DNA from: Pectinatus brassicae
GTDB lineage: Bacteria > Bacillota > Negativicutes > Selenomonadales > Selenomonadaceae
Assembly (NCBI RefSeq): GCF_014201835.1
Contig: NZ_JACHFH010000004.1
Coordinates: forward strand, 38,101-102,100
Length of the DNA stretch: 64,000 nucleotides
Reading direction: 5' to 3'
In this document: positions 17,907 to 26,937 of the stretch, in pieces
How positions within the stretch are numbered: position 1 is the stretch's first letter
How the letters are laid out: each line of letters opens with the position of its first letter
Translations under genes and position numbers: made by a program
Notes under the pieces: model-generated
Told to the model about the DNA's origin: nothing
Databases searched by the model: none
Seen by the model: the letters and a program-made list of their open reading frames with translations, nothing else

Positions 17907-19421
17907 ATGGCAATAAAAAAACTACAGTATTTCGTAAATGGAACATTTAAGGATTCAAAATCAACCAAAATTGTAAATGTTTATGATCCTAGTACTGGCA
18001 GCATAATTGCTGAAATGCCTTGCTGCACGGAAGATGAAGTAAACGAAGCAGTAGCTGCTGCTAAAAACGCTTTTAAATCCTGGTCTACTACTGCACCCAG
18101 TAAAAGAGCTGCAATAATGTTTAAAGTCAAAGAACTTCTTGATACTCATTTAGATGAACTCACGATGATGGTTGCTAAAGAAAATGGTAAATGTTGGGAA
18201 GAAGCTAAAGGCGATGTTTTAAAAGCCATTGAACCAACAGAACTTGCCTGCGGTATTCCCTCCCTGCTTGCCAGCGAAGGAGAAGCTTTATTTGATGCCT
18301 CGCGCGGCTATGATACCATCCGTTATCGTGAGCCACTTGGTGTTTTTGCCGGTATTGCTCCTTTTAACTTTCCTGCAATGATACCAATGGGTTGGATGAC
18401 CCCAATGTGCATTGCCTGTGGTAATACTATTGTCTTAAAGGTATCCAGCAATACACCTATGACCTCACTGCGTATTGCTGAGCTCTATAAAGAAGCCGGC
18501 GTTCCAGATGGTGTTGTAAATATAGTGCCCTGCACTCGCAACGAAGCTGAAATGCTCTTATCACACCCTGATATAAAAGGTATAACTTTTGTTGGAACAA
18601 CAACTGTCGGCTTACATATTTATTCTGAAGCTGCTAAAACCGGCAAAAGAGTCCAGGCTTTATGCGAAGCTAAAAACCACGCTTTAATTCTTGAGGATGC
18701 CCCTATCGATAGGACTGCTGCCAGTATAATCAATGCATCTTATGGCTGTGCTGGCGAACGCTGCATGGCTCTGCCTGTAATTGTTGTTCAAGACAGTATT
18801 GCCGACAAATTAGTTGCTGCCATTGTTGACCAAGCCAAAAACATGAAAATAGGTCCTGCCTATGATAAAAACAGCAAACTCGGCCCAGTAATAGATGATA
18901 AGCATCGCCAACGCATTATTGCTTGGATTGAAAAAGGTATAAGTGAAGGGGCCAAACTAGTATTAGATGGACGCAATATTATCGTTGACGGCTATGAAAA
19001 CGGCTTTTACCTTGGGCCTACAATTTTAGATCATGTTACTTCTGACATGACTGTCGGACAAAGAGAAATTTTTGGTCCTGTTTTATGTATAAAACGCTGC
19101 AAAGATTTTGAAGACGGTTTAAATATGATGAATGCCAATCCATTTGCCAATGGCTCTGCTATTTTTACACAAAATGGTCACTATGCCCGGGAATTTGCCC
19201 GTCGCACCGATGGCGGAATGGTCGGCATAAATGTAGGCATACCTGTACCAATCGGCATGTTCCCTTTTAACGGACACAAACAATCCTTCTTTGGTGACCT
19301 GCATTGCCTTGGTCGTGATGGTGTTCGCTTCTATACTGAAAGCAAGGTTGTTACTTCACGCTGGTTTGATGAAGAAGCAAAAAAAGAAAAAGAAGTTTCT
19401 ACCTGGGATGGCACTATCTAA
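17907..19421 (+). CDS. mmsA: Methylmalonate-semialdehyde dehydrogenase, CoA-acylating (IolA/MmsA)
   Basis: In inositol breakdown this enzyme converts malonate semialdehyde to acetyl-CoA (or methylmalonate semialdehyde to propionyl-CoA). The 504-residue protein shows the aldehyde dehydrogenase fold with NAD motif FVGTTTVG and the catalytic cysteine Cys286 in CAGERCMALP. FNFPAMIPMGWM is typical of the MmsA branch rather than general aldehyde dehydrogenases. It is divergent from IIA-iolG across the IolR-like operator region, which supports the inositol role. The ribosome site is GGGGGT before ATG 17907. Confidence 0.88.
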   Translation: MAIKKLQYFVNGTFKDSKSTKIVNVYDPSTGSIIAEMPCCTEDEVNEAVAAAKNAFKSWSTTAPSKRAAIMFKVKELLDTHLDELTMMVAKENGKCWEEAKGDVLKAIEPTELACGIPSLLASEGEALFDASRGYDTIRYREPLGVFAGIAPFNFPAMIPMGWMTPMCIACGNTIVLKVSSNTPMTSLRIAELYKEAGVPDGVVNIVPCTRNEAEMLLSHPDIKGITFVGTTTVGLHIYSEAAKTGKRVQALCEAKNHALILEDAPIDRTAASIINASYGCAGERCMALPVIVVQDSIADKLVAAIVDQAKNMKIGPAYDKNSKLGPVIDDKHRQRIIAWIEKGISEGAKLVLDGRNIIVDGYENGFYLGPTILDHVTSDMTVGQREIFGPVLCIKRCKDFEDGLNMMNANPFANGSAIFTQNGHYAREFARRTDGGMVGINVGIPVPIGMFPFNGHKQSFFGDLHCLGRDGVRFYTESKVVTSRWFDEEAKKEKEVSTWDGTI

Positions 19422-19441
19422 TTATTAGATAAGCGAACTGT

Positions 19442-19487
19442 GTTACGCTGGAATCACATATCCTTTAACATATGATTCCAGCATAAC
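19442..19487 (+). terminator. Hairpin after mmsA
   Basis: GTTACGCTGGAATCA and TGATTCCAGCATAAC form a 15-bp stem with one mismatch, about 20 bp after the mmsA stop. The T run is poor, so termination may be partial. Confidence 0.55.
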
Positions 19488-19517
19488 AATGATTTTATCT
19501 ATTTTAGGAGAATTATT

Positions 19518-20608
19518 TTGAAAGCTGTTATTTTCAATTCTACACAAGGCATAATAAAAAAAGAAATTCCCTTACCAGCAATGAAAAATAACGAATTATT
19601 ATTAAAAGTGCAAACCTGTGGCATTTGCAGCAGTGATATAAAAACACTTACGCATGCCCGAGAAGCTATCCAATCGCCAATTATATTAGGACATGAATTT
19701 ACTGGTGAAATTGTTGATATAAGTACTGATAATGATAATTTTACGATAGGTCAACGGGTAGTTGTGTCACCGACTATTGGCTGTGGTCAATGTTATTTTT
19801 GTAAAACAGGAAATCAGCATCACTGTATTCATAAAAAAAATTTGCTAGTGATTATAATGGTGGTTTTGCTGAATATGTTAAAATTCCTTCTGCAGCAATC
19901 ACTAACGGGAACATTAATCTTATTCCAGAATCTCTCGATTATCTAAGTGCCACTTTAACAGAACCTTTAGCTTGTGTATTAAATGGCCAGGAAAACTTAC
20001 AAATTAACCCTATGACTTCCGTGGCTGTAATCGGTGCCGGACCAATAGGTTTATTACATGCAGAAACTGCTAAATTATATGGTGCTAATAAAATAATTTT
20101 AATAAATAAAAGTCCGTCACGATTACTGTTGGCAAAAAAATTTAATTATGATGCCTATGTTGATTTATCCAGTTCTTCTACAGATGAATTATTAAACAAT
20201 CATTACTACCAAAATATCGGAGTTATTATTGTTACTGTTGCTTCTCAAGCTGCCATATAATTAGCATTGCAGCTAGCAGCACCATTAGGTAAAATTTGTT
20301 TATTCAGCGGCATGCCTAAAAACAGCGCACAAATTTCATTAGATTTAAACCTTATTCATTACAAACAGCTCTCATTATACGGTACATCATCTTCTTCACC
20401 ATATCATAATCAAACCGCCCTAAATCTGCTAGCCAATAATAAAATAAATGCTCATAAAATTATAAGCCATATTGGTACTTTAGATAAATTTGAAGAATGT
20501 TTTAATTTTGCCCAAACGCATAAAGGTTTAAAAATCATTACGACACCTACCATTGAGGATTTACAGGACAATTTAAAAACTTTTCCTGAACTACATATTA
20601 TAAACTAA
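19518..20608 (+). pseudogene. Broken zinc-dependent alcohol/polyol dehydrogenase
   Basis: Homology to medium-chain zinc dehydrogenases runs over the whole segment, but the frame is broken twice. The first part has the zinc motif GHEFTGEIVD and the structural-zinc cysteines (CGQCYFCKTGNQHHC). After an A8 run at 19833-19840 the frame shifts; adding one A restores FASDYNGGFAEYVKIP. The NAD motif VIGAGPIG then follows. A TAA at 20258-20260 interrupts ASQAAI/LALQLAAPLGK. The total of 1091 bp is one short of 364 codons, as expected for one lost base. The TTG start follows AGGAG. Sorbitol- or inosose-type substrates are possible given the neighbours. It is probably inactive. Confidence 0.85.
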
Positions 20609-20613
20609 ATTGG

Positions 20614-21462
20614 ATGTTTACTATGAATAATTTTCTAGATGAGAATAACATTAAATTAAATAACTCTTTTTATGTTGATGAAACCTACAGTAAAGACCAT
20701 ATTCATATGGTCCATTCACATAAAACACTTGAACTGCTGTATATCTATAGCGGCTGTGGCCGATATTTTATTGGCAGCAGAGAATATGCTGTCAATAATG
20801 GCGATATAATTATCTGCAATGCTAATATTTTACATGGTGAATCACCATTACAAAAACATACTATGCAGACCTACTGCTACTCTTATGATAATGTAAAAAT
20901 CAAGCATCTGCCGATAAACACCTTGACTTTGCCCGAAGAAAAACCTCTATTTGTCATATCAAAAGAACTCTTATGTCATTTCAATTCATTAATGCCAATG
21001 ATACATAACTATTTCCATAAAGGAAATTCACAAATAGCAAAACATTTATCTATAAGCTTATTATATATGCTGTACAATGAAATACTAACCCATCAAAAAG
21101 CAAAAACGACTTTATCCGAACAAAAAAATGACAATTTAGTCCGAAATATTACTGCTTTTATTGACGATAATTATAAGGAAAACCTCACACTGGAAAAAAT
21201 CAGTAAAACATTTCATATCAGTCCTTCTCGTCTTTCTCATGTATTCAAGGAAGAAACCGGGCTTTCGCCCATTCAATATGCTATTCATCGCAGAATTGGT
21301 GAAGCTCAAAGTTTACTTATAGAAAGCGATGCCCCTATTCAAGATATTGAAGAATCGCTGGGTTTTTGCAGCAGTGTTCATTTTTGCATGATGTTTAAAA
21401 AATATATTGGCATTACACCAAAAAGCTATCGTCAACACTTTAAAAGATCTTGTAAAAAATGA
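20614..21462 (+). CDS. AraC-family transcriptional regulator
   Basis: A 282-residue activator type: an N-terminal cupin-like sensor (HSHKTLELLYIYSGCGRYFI) and a C-terminal double helix-turn-helix ending in SSVHFCMMFKKYIGITPKSYR, the AraC signature. It lies six bases after the broken dehydrogenase. ATG 20623 (MNNFLDENN) has a GGA upstream and may be the true start rather than 20614. It probably once controlled the adjacent dehydrogenase and the second iolG. Its effector sugar is unknown. Confidence 0.85.
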   Translation: MFTMNNFLDENNIKLNNSFYVDETYSKDHIHMVHSHKTLELLYIYSGCGRYFIGSREYAVNNGDIIICNANILHGESPLQKHTMQTYCYSYDNVKIKHLPINTLTLPEEKPLFVISKELLCHFNSLMPMIHNYFHKGNSQIAKHLSISLLYMLYNEILTHQKAKTTLSEQKNDNLVRNITAFIDDNYKENLTLEKISKTFHISPSRLSHVFKEETGLSPIQYAIHRRIGEAQSLLIESDAPIQDIEESLGFCSSVHFCMMFKKYIGITPKSYRQHFKRSCKK

Positions 21463-21500
21463 TGCCTGATGATTTAAAAAATTCATCAGGCATCATTTTT
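21455..21500 (+). terminator. Terminator of the AraC-type regulator gene
   Basis: A perfect 18-bp stem (21455-21472 with 21483-21500) that overlaps the stop codon and ends in a T run. Confidence 0.85.
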
Positions 21501-21768
21501 TGTCTCAATTCAAGTAATTGCAGTATTTTATAATTCCATTATATTTTTTTCTTATTAATCTATATTCCCCGGTATTAATACAGCAATATCTTAATAACAT
21601 CTATGCACCTATTTTGTTATACTTTAATAAAGTTAGTGAATTATTTAAATTATAAAAAAATTTATTTTTATTTAAATAATTTTGACTGCTATATTTAAAC
21701 AAGATTATATAATGAACTCATCATTAAATTGAAGTTTCATCCATAATCATTTTTAGGAGGTTCTTATT
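21463..21768. other. Intergenic region before the second iolG
   Basis: Besides the terminator of the AraC gene, this stretch has a promoter candidate at 21682-21710 (TTGACT, 17 bp, TTATAT) and an AGGAGG ribosome site before ATG 21769. No IolR-like 11-mers were seen here. Confidence 0.5.
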
Positions 21769-22776
21769 ATGAAAGAATTTTTACAGATTGGTGTAGTTGG
21801 GACAGGTGCTATCGGCCGCACCCATATTGAAAGAATTAACCAAACGCTTCAAGGCGCAAAAGTTGTTGCCTGCGCTGATGCAAATATTGATTTTTGCAAA
21901 TCAATTGCGCAAAAATATAATTTAAAAGCTTTTGCAACCGGCGAAGAAATGATCACTGCCAACGAGATTGATGCTGTTGTTGTAACTACTCTTGATCCAT
22001 TCCATGAAGAATATGTAATGGCTGCTATTAAAGCCGGCAAATTTGTTTTCTGCGAAAAACCACTTGCGCCAGAAGCTAAAGCATGTAAAAGAATTGTTGA
22101 TGCCGAAATAGCTGGCGGCAAACAATTAGTTCAAGTTGGTTTTATGCGTCGTTATGATCCAGGTTATGGTCAATTAAAAAAACTTATAACTTCGGGAAAA
22201 TATGGTGCTACCTTAATGCTCCATTGTGCCCATCGTAATCCTACAGCTCCTGGCTTTACCACTGATATGCCTGTTGAAAATTCAATGATACATGAAATTG
22301 ATGTTTTACGTTGGCTTATTGGGGAAAATTATGCAAGTGCTGAAGTTGTTTTCCCTAAAACCACAAAATTTGCTGATGGTGACTTAAAAGATCCTCAAAT
22401 AATGTATCTTACAACTGAATCAGGTATAAGAATTGATGTAGAATCTTTTGTCAACTGTCAATACGGCTATGATATTAAATGTGAAGTCGTTTGTGAAAAA
22501 GGTGTTCTTAATTTACCTGAACCTGCTAATGCTATGGTTCGCAGTGATGCCGCACGCATTACGCCTATCTGCAAAGACTGATCAGAACGCTTTGTTGATG
22601 CATACAATATTGAATTCCAAGAATGGATAAATTCCTGCAAAGAAGGAAAAGTTACTGGTCCATCTGCATGGGATGGCTATTTAGGTCAGATTACTGCCAA
22701 AGCTGCTTCTAAAGCTCGTGATACTCAAACTAAAGTAGAAATTAGCATACCGCAAAAACCTGCATTTTATAAATAA
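21769..22776 (+). pseudogene. Second inositol dehydrogenase-like gene interrupted by in-frame TGA
   Basis: A Gfo/Idh/MocA dehydrogenase related to IolG: NAD motif VGVVGTGAIGRTH, EKP motif VFCEKPLAPEA, and ENSMIHEIDVLRWL with the active-site Asp/His. The frame stops at TGA 22579-22581 after PICKD and continues for 65 codons with clear homology (SERFVDAYNIEFQEW) to TAA 22774-22776. Together they make 335 residues, the normal family length. The TGA replaces what is usually Trp (DWSERF). TGA is an ordinary stop elsewhere in the window (for example at 3565-3567), so the gene is probably a recent pseudogene, or it yields a truncated 270-residue protein. Confidence 0.85.
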
Positions 22777-22849
22777 CTTCCCCTATTTATATCCAAAATA
22801 ATCAAGGAAATATTATATCCTCCCTTCTAAAAAACTTTCTATAAAAAGA

Positions 22850-22878
22850 TTGATTATATTAATTAAATAGTATATAAT
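22850..22878 (+). promoter_or_regulatory. Strong promoter for a short RNA or leader
   Basis: TTGATT (22850-22855), a 17-bp spacer and a perfect TATAAT (22873-22878). The expected start near 22885 lies 70 bp before a strong terminator. Confidence 0.6.
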
Positions 22879-22884
22879 TTAATT

Positions 22885-22997
22885 AATAAATATTAGTGTT
22901 GCTTTTATTGATATAACTAAATATAAAATGTGCAGAACATTTTGGTGGGTGGTAGGGATGCAATAATAACCGTATGGTTATATTTGCATCCTTTTTT
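22885..22997 (+). ncRNA. Candidate small RNA or attenuator leader, possible WW leader peptide
   Basis: Bounded by the promoter above and a 16-bp terminator stem (GGATGCAATAATAACC at 22956-22971 pairing with GGTTATATTTGCATCC) followed by T6. Inside is a 12-codon frame, MCRTFWWVVGMQ, from ATG 22928 to a TAA within the terminator arm. Two adjacent Trp codons recall trp-type leader peptides, but no ribosome site is visible and no trp genes follow. Confidence 0.4.
22956..22997 (+). terminator. Strong intrinsic terminator
   Basis: A 16-bp stem with a tiny loop and a T6 tail. Confidence 0.85.
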
Positions 22998-23056
22998 ATA
23001 TTTTAATTAACAAACAATTCTGTTAATTAAGTGATACATCTGCTGTATCTGTTATA

Positions 23057-23089
23057 AAAGTCAGGATAACAATATCCTGGCTTTTTTTT
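23057..23089 (+). terminator. Second tandem terminator upstream of the HTH gene
   Basis: AAAGTCAGGATA and TATCCTGGCTTT form a 12-bp stem with an ACAA loop and a T8 tail, about 50 bp before the HTH gene start. Confidence 0.8.
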
Positions 23090-23138
23090 GTATTTAGCAC
23101 ACTAAATTTCAATATTTTTTTCTAGGAGTGGTTAGAAT

Positions 23139-23354
23139 ATGAATATAAAAGTTTATCGTAAAAAACTAAAAATTACTCAATCTGATTTGGCGGCAAAAAT
23201 GAATGTTACACAAGGAGCGATTGTTCAATGGGAATCTGGTATTTGCTTTCCCCGTGCTGATAAATTACCAATGCTGGCTAATATTCTCAACTGCAGTATT
23301 GAAGAACTTATCATGCCCGAGGTAATGCTTTCCAGTACAGCAAAGCTACATTAA
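23139..23354 (+). CDS. Small XRE-family helix-turn-helix protein
   Basis: A 71-residue protein that is little more than a Cro/CI-type HTH: YRKKLKITQSDLAAKMNVTQ, then GAIVQWESGICFPRADKLPMLANIL. An AGGAG site precedes the ATG. There is no sensor domain. It stands behind two tandem terminators and 55 bp ahead of the glycerate kinase gene, so it may regulate that gene or itself. The target is unknown. Confidence 0.8.
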   Translation: MNIKVYRKKLKITQSDLAAKMNVTQGAIVQWESGICFPRADKLPMLANILNCSIEELIMPEVMLSSTAKLH

Positions 23355-23408
23355 ATTTAAAATAAAATTAGCAACTATTAATAATAATTGCCGATATTGG
23401 ATATTATT

Positions 23409-24563
23409 ATGAAAAATAAAAAATTTATTATCATGCCTGATTCATTTAAAGGCACAATGACTTCTATGGAAATCTGTTCTATTATGAAAAAATCATTATT
23501 ACTGCACTTCCCAACAGCCAAAATTATTTCTCTGCCTGTAGCCGATGGTGGTGAAGGAACTGTTGATGCTTTTATTACTGCCAACGGCGGTCAAAAAATT
23601 GACCTTAATGTAACAGGACCATATTTTAAAAAAATTCCTGCATTTTATGGAATTCTTCCTGATAATACCGCCATAATAGAAATGGCCGCCGCCGCTGGAC
23701 TTCCGTTAGTTGGCAATAAGCGTCATGCCGAACAAACTACCACTTTTGGAGTGGGCGAACTTATAAAAGATGCTATTGATAATTATAACTGCCAAAAAAT
23801 TATCATTGGTCTAGGGGGAAGCTGCACCAATGATGGTGGCTGTGGCATGGCCGCCGCGTTAGGTGCTGTCTTCACAGATACTGTTGGTCAACAGTTTATT
23901 CCTATTGGCAAAACCTTACATAATATAGCTTCTATTGATATTTCGGCTATCAAGGAAAATTATTCTGGTGTATGTTTTTCTGCCATGTGTGATATTAATA
24001 ACGAATTATGCGGTTCCAACGGGGCTGCCGCTGTTTTTGCCCCGCAAAAAGGTGCTGATGCAGCAACGGTTGATTTATTAGATAATGGATTGTATCATTT
24101 TGCGGCAATATTAAAAACACAGCTGCAAAAGGACACCCTTCACCTAAAAGGAGCTGGTGCTGCTGGTGGTATGGGAGCTGGTATCTTCGCCTTTCTTAAT
24201 TGTGATTTAAAAAGTGGTATTGATATTATTCTAAATACTGTAAATTTTGATAATATCTGCGAAGATTCTGATATTATATTTACCGGTGAGGGTAAAATAG
24301 ATCAACAATCTATTCAAGGCAAAGTCATAAGTGGCATTGCACAGCGAGCAAAAAAACACGCTATACCTGTTATTGCCGTAGTCGGCAGCATTGATAATGA
24401 TATTGATGCTGTTTATGATTTAGGTGTCACCGCAATATTTAGTATCAATCGTCAGCCACTATCCTTTTCTAAAAGTGCTCCTCACAGCAAAAATAATCTT
24501 TATCTGACTATGGATAATATTGTCCGTTTAATTAAACTGTTCCCAAATAAAAATATTAATTAA
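23409..24563 (+). CDS. Glycerate kinase (GarK/GlxK family)
   Basis: Phosphorylates D-glycerate with ATP (2-phosphoglycerate in characterised GarK/GlxK enzymes). The family signatures are IMPDSFKGTMTS near the N-terminus, PVADGGEGTVDAF, and IIGLGGSCTNDGGCGMAAALG. I prefer ATG 23409 (MKNKKFIIMPDSFKG), giving 384 residues, over the TTG at 23388. The ribosome site is weak. Glycerate can come from serine, tartronate or sugar-acid breakdown; nothing adjacent fixes the source. Confidence 0.9.
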   Translation: MKNKKFIIMPDSFKGTMTSMEICSIMKKSLLLHFPTAKIISLPVADGGEGTVDAFITANGGQKIDLNVTGPYFKKIPAFYGILPDNTAIIEMAAAAGLPLVGNKRHAEQTTTFGVGELIKDAIDNYNCQKIIIGLGGSCTNDGGCGMAAALGAVFTDTVGQQFIPIGKTLHNIASIDISAIKENYSGVCFSAMCDINNELCGSNGAAAVFAPQKGADAATVDLLDNGLYHFAAILKTQLQKDTLHLKGAGAAGGMGAGIFAFLNCDLKSGIDIILNTVNFDNICEDSDIIFTGEGKIDQQSIQGKVISGIAQRAKKHAIPVIAVVGSIDNDIDAVYDLGVTAIFSINRQPLSFSKSAPHSKNNLYLTMDNIVRLIKLFPNKNIN

Positions 24564-24673
24564 TATACTTAGCATTTTTTTACTATATCTTTATAAAATT
24601 TAATATATTTTTATATTTTTTTTATATACTTATGAGTTTTTAGTAAATACTTGCAAAATATACTATAAACCCC

Positions 24674-24702
24674 TAGACAAACACAAATAGATATGCTAAG
24701 AT
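24674..24702 (+). promoter_or_regulatory. Putative promoter of the glutamine synthetase gene
   Basis: TAGACA (24674-24679), a 17-bp spacer and TAAGAT (24697-24702). It gives a leader of about 125 nt. Confidence 0.5.
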
Positions 24703-24726
24703 ATGAATCGTAAACATGTTAACAAG

Positions 24727-24803
24727 GCAATGGGGCCATATGATGTTCTGATTTCTACATATTATTATGAGGGATTAGTGTATTCATATGGTTTTTTTAT
24801 TGC
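24727..24803 (+). promoter_or_regulatory. Leader hairpin with U run, possible attenuator of glutamine synthetase
   Basis: CCATATGA (24736-24743) pairs perfectly with TCATATGG (24784-24791), which is followed by T7. GCAAT (24727-24731) and ATTGC (24799-24803) extend the pairing past the T run. The 40-nt apical region could hold a sensor or a protein-binding site. No known glutamine riboswitch is recognised. Confidence 0.45.
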
Positions 24804-24834
24804 TTAATTTCTAAAATATAAAGGTGGTTTTCTT

Positions 24835-26721
24835 ATGGACGATTTACTTCTCGTTATCCCTGCTAATTCTGAAAAAGAAGATATTTTAAGCAAATTAAAA
24901 GAACATCCGGAAATTAAATTTGTTTCATTAGTAGGTATTGATTTAGCTGGTAATGATACAGATGAAAAAATCCCTGTAGAATTATTCTTAGACGATATTG
25001 ATAAATTCTATGAAGGTTCGGCAGTACAAACTGATGGTTCTTCTGTTGTCCTGACTAACATTGCAACTTTGAATAATGCTAAAGTTGATATGCCAGTTGA
25101 CCCTGCTGTTAATTGGTTTGTTGATTATAACTGGGAATATGGCGATGAAGCAACCGGCAAACCTGTTGGTACCCTTCGCATTCCGGCATTTTTAATTCAT
25201 GAAGGCAAACGTGTTGATTCACGTGCTGTTCTTACTGATACTTTATCTTTTGTAAAAGAAAAATTAATGGCATTATTTGCTAAAAATGATACTATCTCTG
25301 GCCTTGAACATATCAAAGGCAGCGATGTTGAAGATGTTTTATTCACCTCTGCTACTGAACTCGAATTTTGGGTAAAAACGCCACTTGCTGAAGCTGATAT
25401 TCCTGAAATGAGCGCATCTCAGGTTATGCAGGAACAATACTGGCAGCGTACCCGCGGCGCAGTTCGTTCTGCACTTGAACAGACAATCATGTTCATGCAG
25501 GAATACGGACTTGAACCAGAAATGGGTCATAAAGAAGTTGGCGGCATGAAAGGTCATATGGACAGTGATGGTCATATGGGACATGTTTGCGAACAAATTG
25601 AAATTGACTGGAAATTTGCTAACGCCGTTCAAGCTGCTGATAACGAATTATTCGTTCGTACTTTAGTAAAAGAAGTTTTCCGTTCTAACGGTCTTGAAGT
25701 GAACTTCAAAGCAAAACCAATGATCGGTCTTGCTGGTAACGGTGAACATACTCATATTGGGATAGCTGCTAAACTAAAAAGCGGTAAAATCATTAACTTG
25801 TTCTCTCCTAAAGAAATGACCAAAGATTTCATGAGTGCAATTGGTTATGGTGCAATCATGGGTCTTTTGAAAAACTATGAAGTAATTAATCCATTCGTTT
25901 CTTCCACAAATGATTCTCTTAATCGCTTGAAACCTGGTTTTGAAGCACCTGTATGTATTGTAACATCACTTGGTCATAAACCAGAAATACCTTCCCGTAA
26001 TCGTACTATCCTAGCTGGTCTTGTTCGCGACATTAACAGCCCAATGGCTACACGTTTTGAATTGCGCGCTTGCAATCCTTATACCAATACTTATGTAGCT
26101 TTAGCTGCAATTTACTCAGCTATCTTAGATGGTGTTACTTATTCTATTGACAAAACAACTGATGCTCTTCTAGCTGAGCTTTCTAAAGAAGCTGGAACTA
26201 CTGCTGGTTATTTGGAAAAAGATCGTGCATATCGCAGTGAAGAAGATGTATTTGAAGATTACAGTCAGGAAGAACGCGATCATCTGTTCTCCATCCCACC
26301 TGCTACTGTTTGGGAAAATATGCAGGCACTTAAAAACTTCCCTGAAAAACGCAATGTTGTTACTGCCGGTGGTGCTTTACGCGATCAAATCATCGATGCT
26401 TTTGTTGCTGGTGAACTTCTTCGTTGGAAGACTGAACTTATCAGCCGCATAATCCCTGAAAACCGTACTATTGTCAGTGCTTGTCAGGAAATCAAATCCA
26501 ATTTTGTAACTGATCAGGATTCATACAACTGGAATAAAATCAATGGTACTCGCTGCTATCTTGCTAAAGACAGCATTGATGAAAAATCCTTGTTTACCTT
26601 ACTGATAAAAGCATTAAACGAAGGTGATTTTGCTACTGCTTCCGGTTTACAGGTTGAAATGTACGATAAAATGGAAGAATTAAAATCTCTTTATGCTGAT
26701 TATAAAATGAATATGATTTAA
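24835..26721 (+). CDS. glnA: Glutamine synthetase, long (~630-residue) form
   Basis: Makes glutamine from glutamate, ammonia and ATP. The glutamine synthetase fold is recognisable from the ATP/metal motifs: FTSATELEFWV, GMKGHMDSDGHMGHVCEQIE, KAKPMIGLAGNGEHTHIGIA (Mg-binding Glu/His) and RNRTILAGLVRDINSPMATRFELRACN. At 628 residues it is longer than type I enzymes (about 440-470) and shorter than most type III (about 700); the C-terminal 150 residues resemble the helical extension of long forms. It is transcribed alone behind a leader with a terminator-like hairpin. The symbol is by function, not by proven orthology. Confidence 0.85.
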   Translation: MDDLLLVIPANSEKEDILSKLKEHPEIKFVSLVGIDLAGNDTDEKIPVELFLDDIDKFYEGSAVQTDGSSVVLTNIATLNNAKVDMPVDPAVNWFVDYNWEYGDEATGKPVGTLRIPAFLIHEGKRVDSRAVLTDTLSFVKEKLMALFAKNDTISGLEHIKGSDVEDVLFTSATELEFWVKTPLAEADIPEMSASQVMQEQYWQRTRGAVRSALEQTIMFMQEYGLEPEMGHKEVGGMKGHMDSDGHMGHVCEQIEIDWKFANAVQAADNELFVRTLVKEVFRSNGLEVNFKAKPMIGLAGNGEHTHIGIAAKLKSGKIINLFSPKEMTKDFMSAIGYGAIMGLLKNYEVINPFVSSTNDSLNRLKPGFEAPVCIVTSLGHKPEIPSRNRTILAGLVRDINSPMATRFELRACNPYTNTYVALAAIYSAILDGVTYSIDKTTDALLAELSKEAGTTAGYLEKDRAYRSEEDVFEDYSQEERDHLFSIPPATVWENMQALKNFPEKRNVVTAGGALRDQIIDAFVAGELLRWKTELISRIIPENRTIVSACQEIKSNFVTDQDSYNWNKINGTRCYLAKDSIDEKSLFTLLIKALNEGDFATASGLQVEMYDKMEELKSLYADYKMNMI

Positions 26722-26748
26722 TATTTATTATAAGCTGCTTTACTAAAC

Positions 26749-26776
26749 GCAGGGGTAAACACAAATTTACTCCTGC
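26749..26776 (+). terminator. Terminator of the glutamine synthetase gene
   Basis: GCAGGGGTAAA and TTTACTCCTGC form an 11-bp stem with one mismatch about 30 bp after the stop; the tail is moderately T-rich. Confidence 0.6.
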
Positions 26777-26853
26777 TAATTTATTTATTGGACAAGTAAG
26801 TAAATTAAACATTCCTGTTTTTTCTATAATATCTAATTTATCTGAATTTTTTA

Positions 26854-26882
26854 TTGACTTTAACTATTATTAATAATATAAT
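26854..26882 (+). promoter_or_regulatory. Promoter of the SLH porin gene
   Basis: TTGACT (26854-26859), a 17-bp spacer and TATAAT (26877-26882), 55 bp before the gene. Confidence 0.75.
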
Positions 26883-26937
26883 ATTTTTTGGTAACTAGTT
26901 ATACTATTAAATATTAAACAATAAGAGGAGGGTAAAG

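Larger units (their letters stand above)
22777..23138. other. Intergenic region with one promoter and two tandem terminators
   Basis: Contents: a consensus promoter at 22850-22878, a terminator at 22956-22997, another at 23057-23089, and the ribosome site of the small HTH gene. The spacing suggests a short independent RNA of about 110 nt, or an attenuated leader. Confidence 0.5.

Noticed and set aside
22579..22581. Reassignment of TGA to Trp in this organism
   Set aside because: Several intact genes in the window end in TGA with no downstream homology, so TGA is read as stop.
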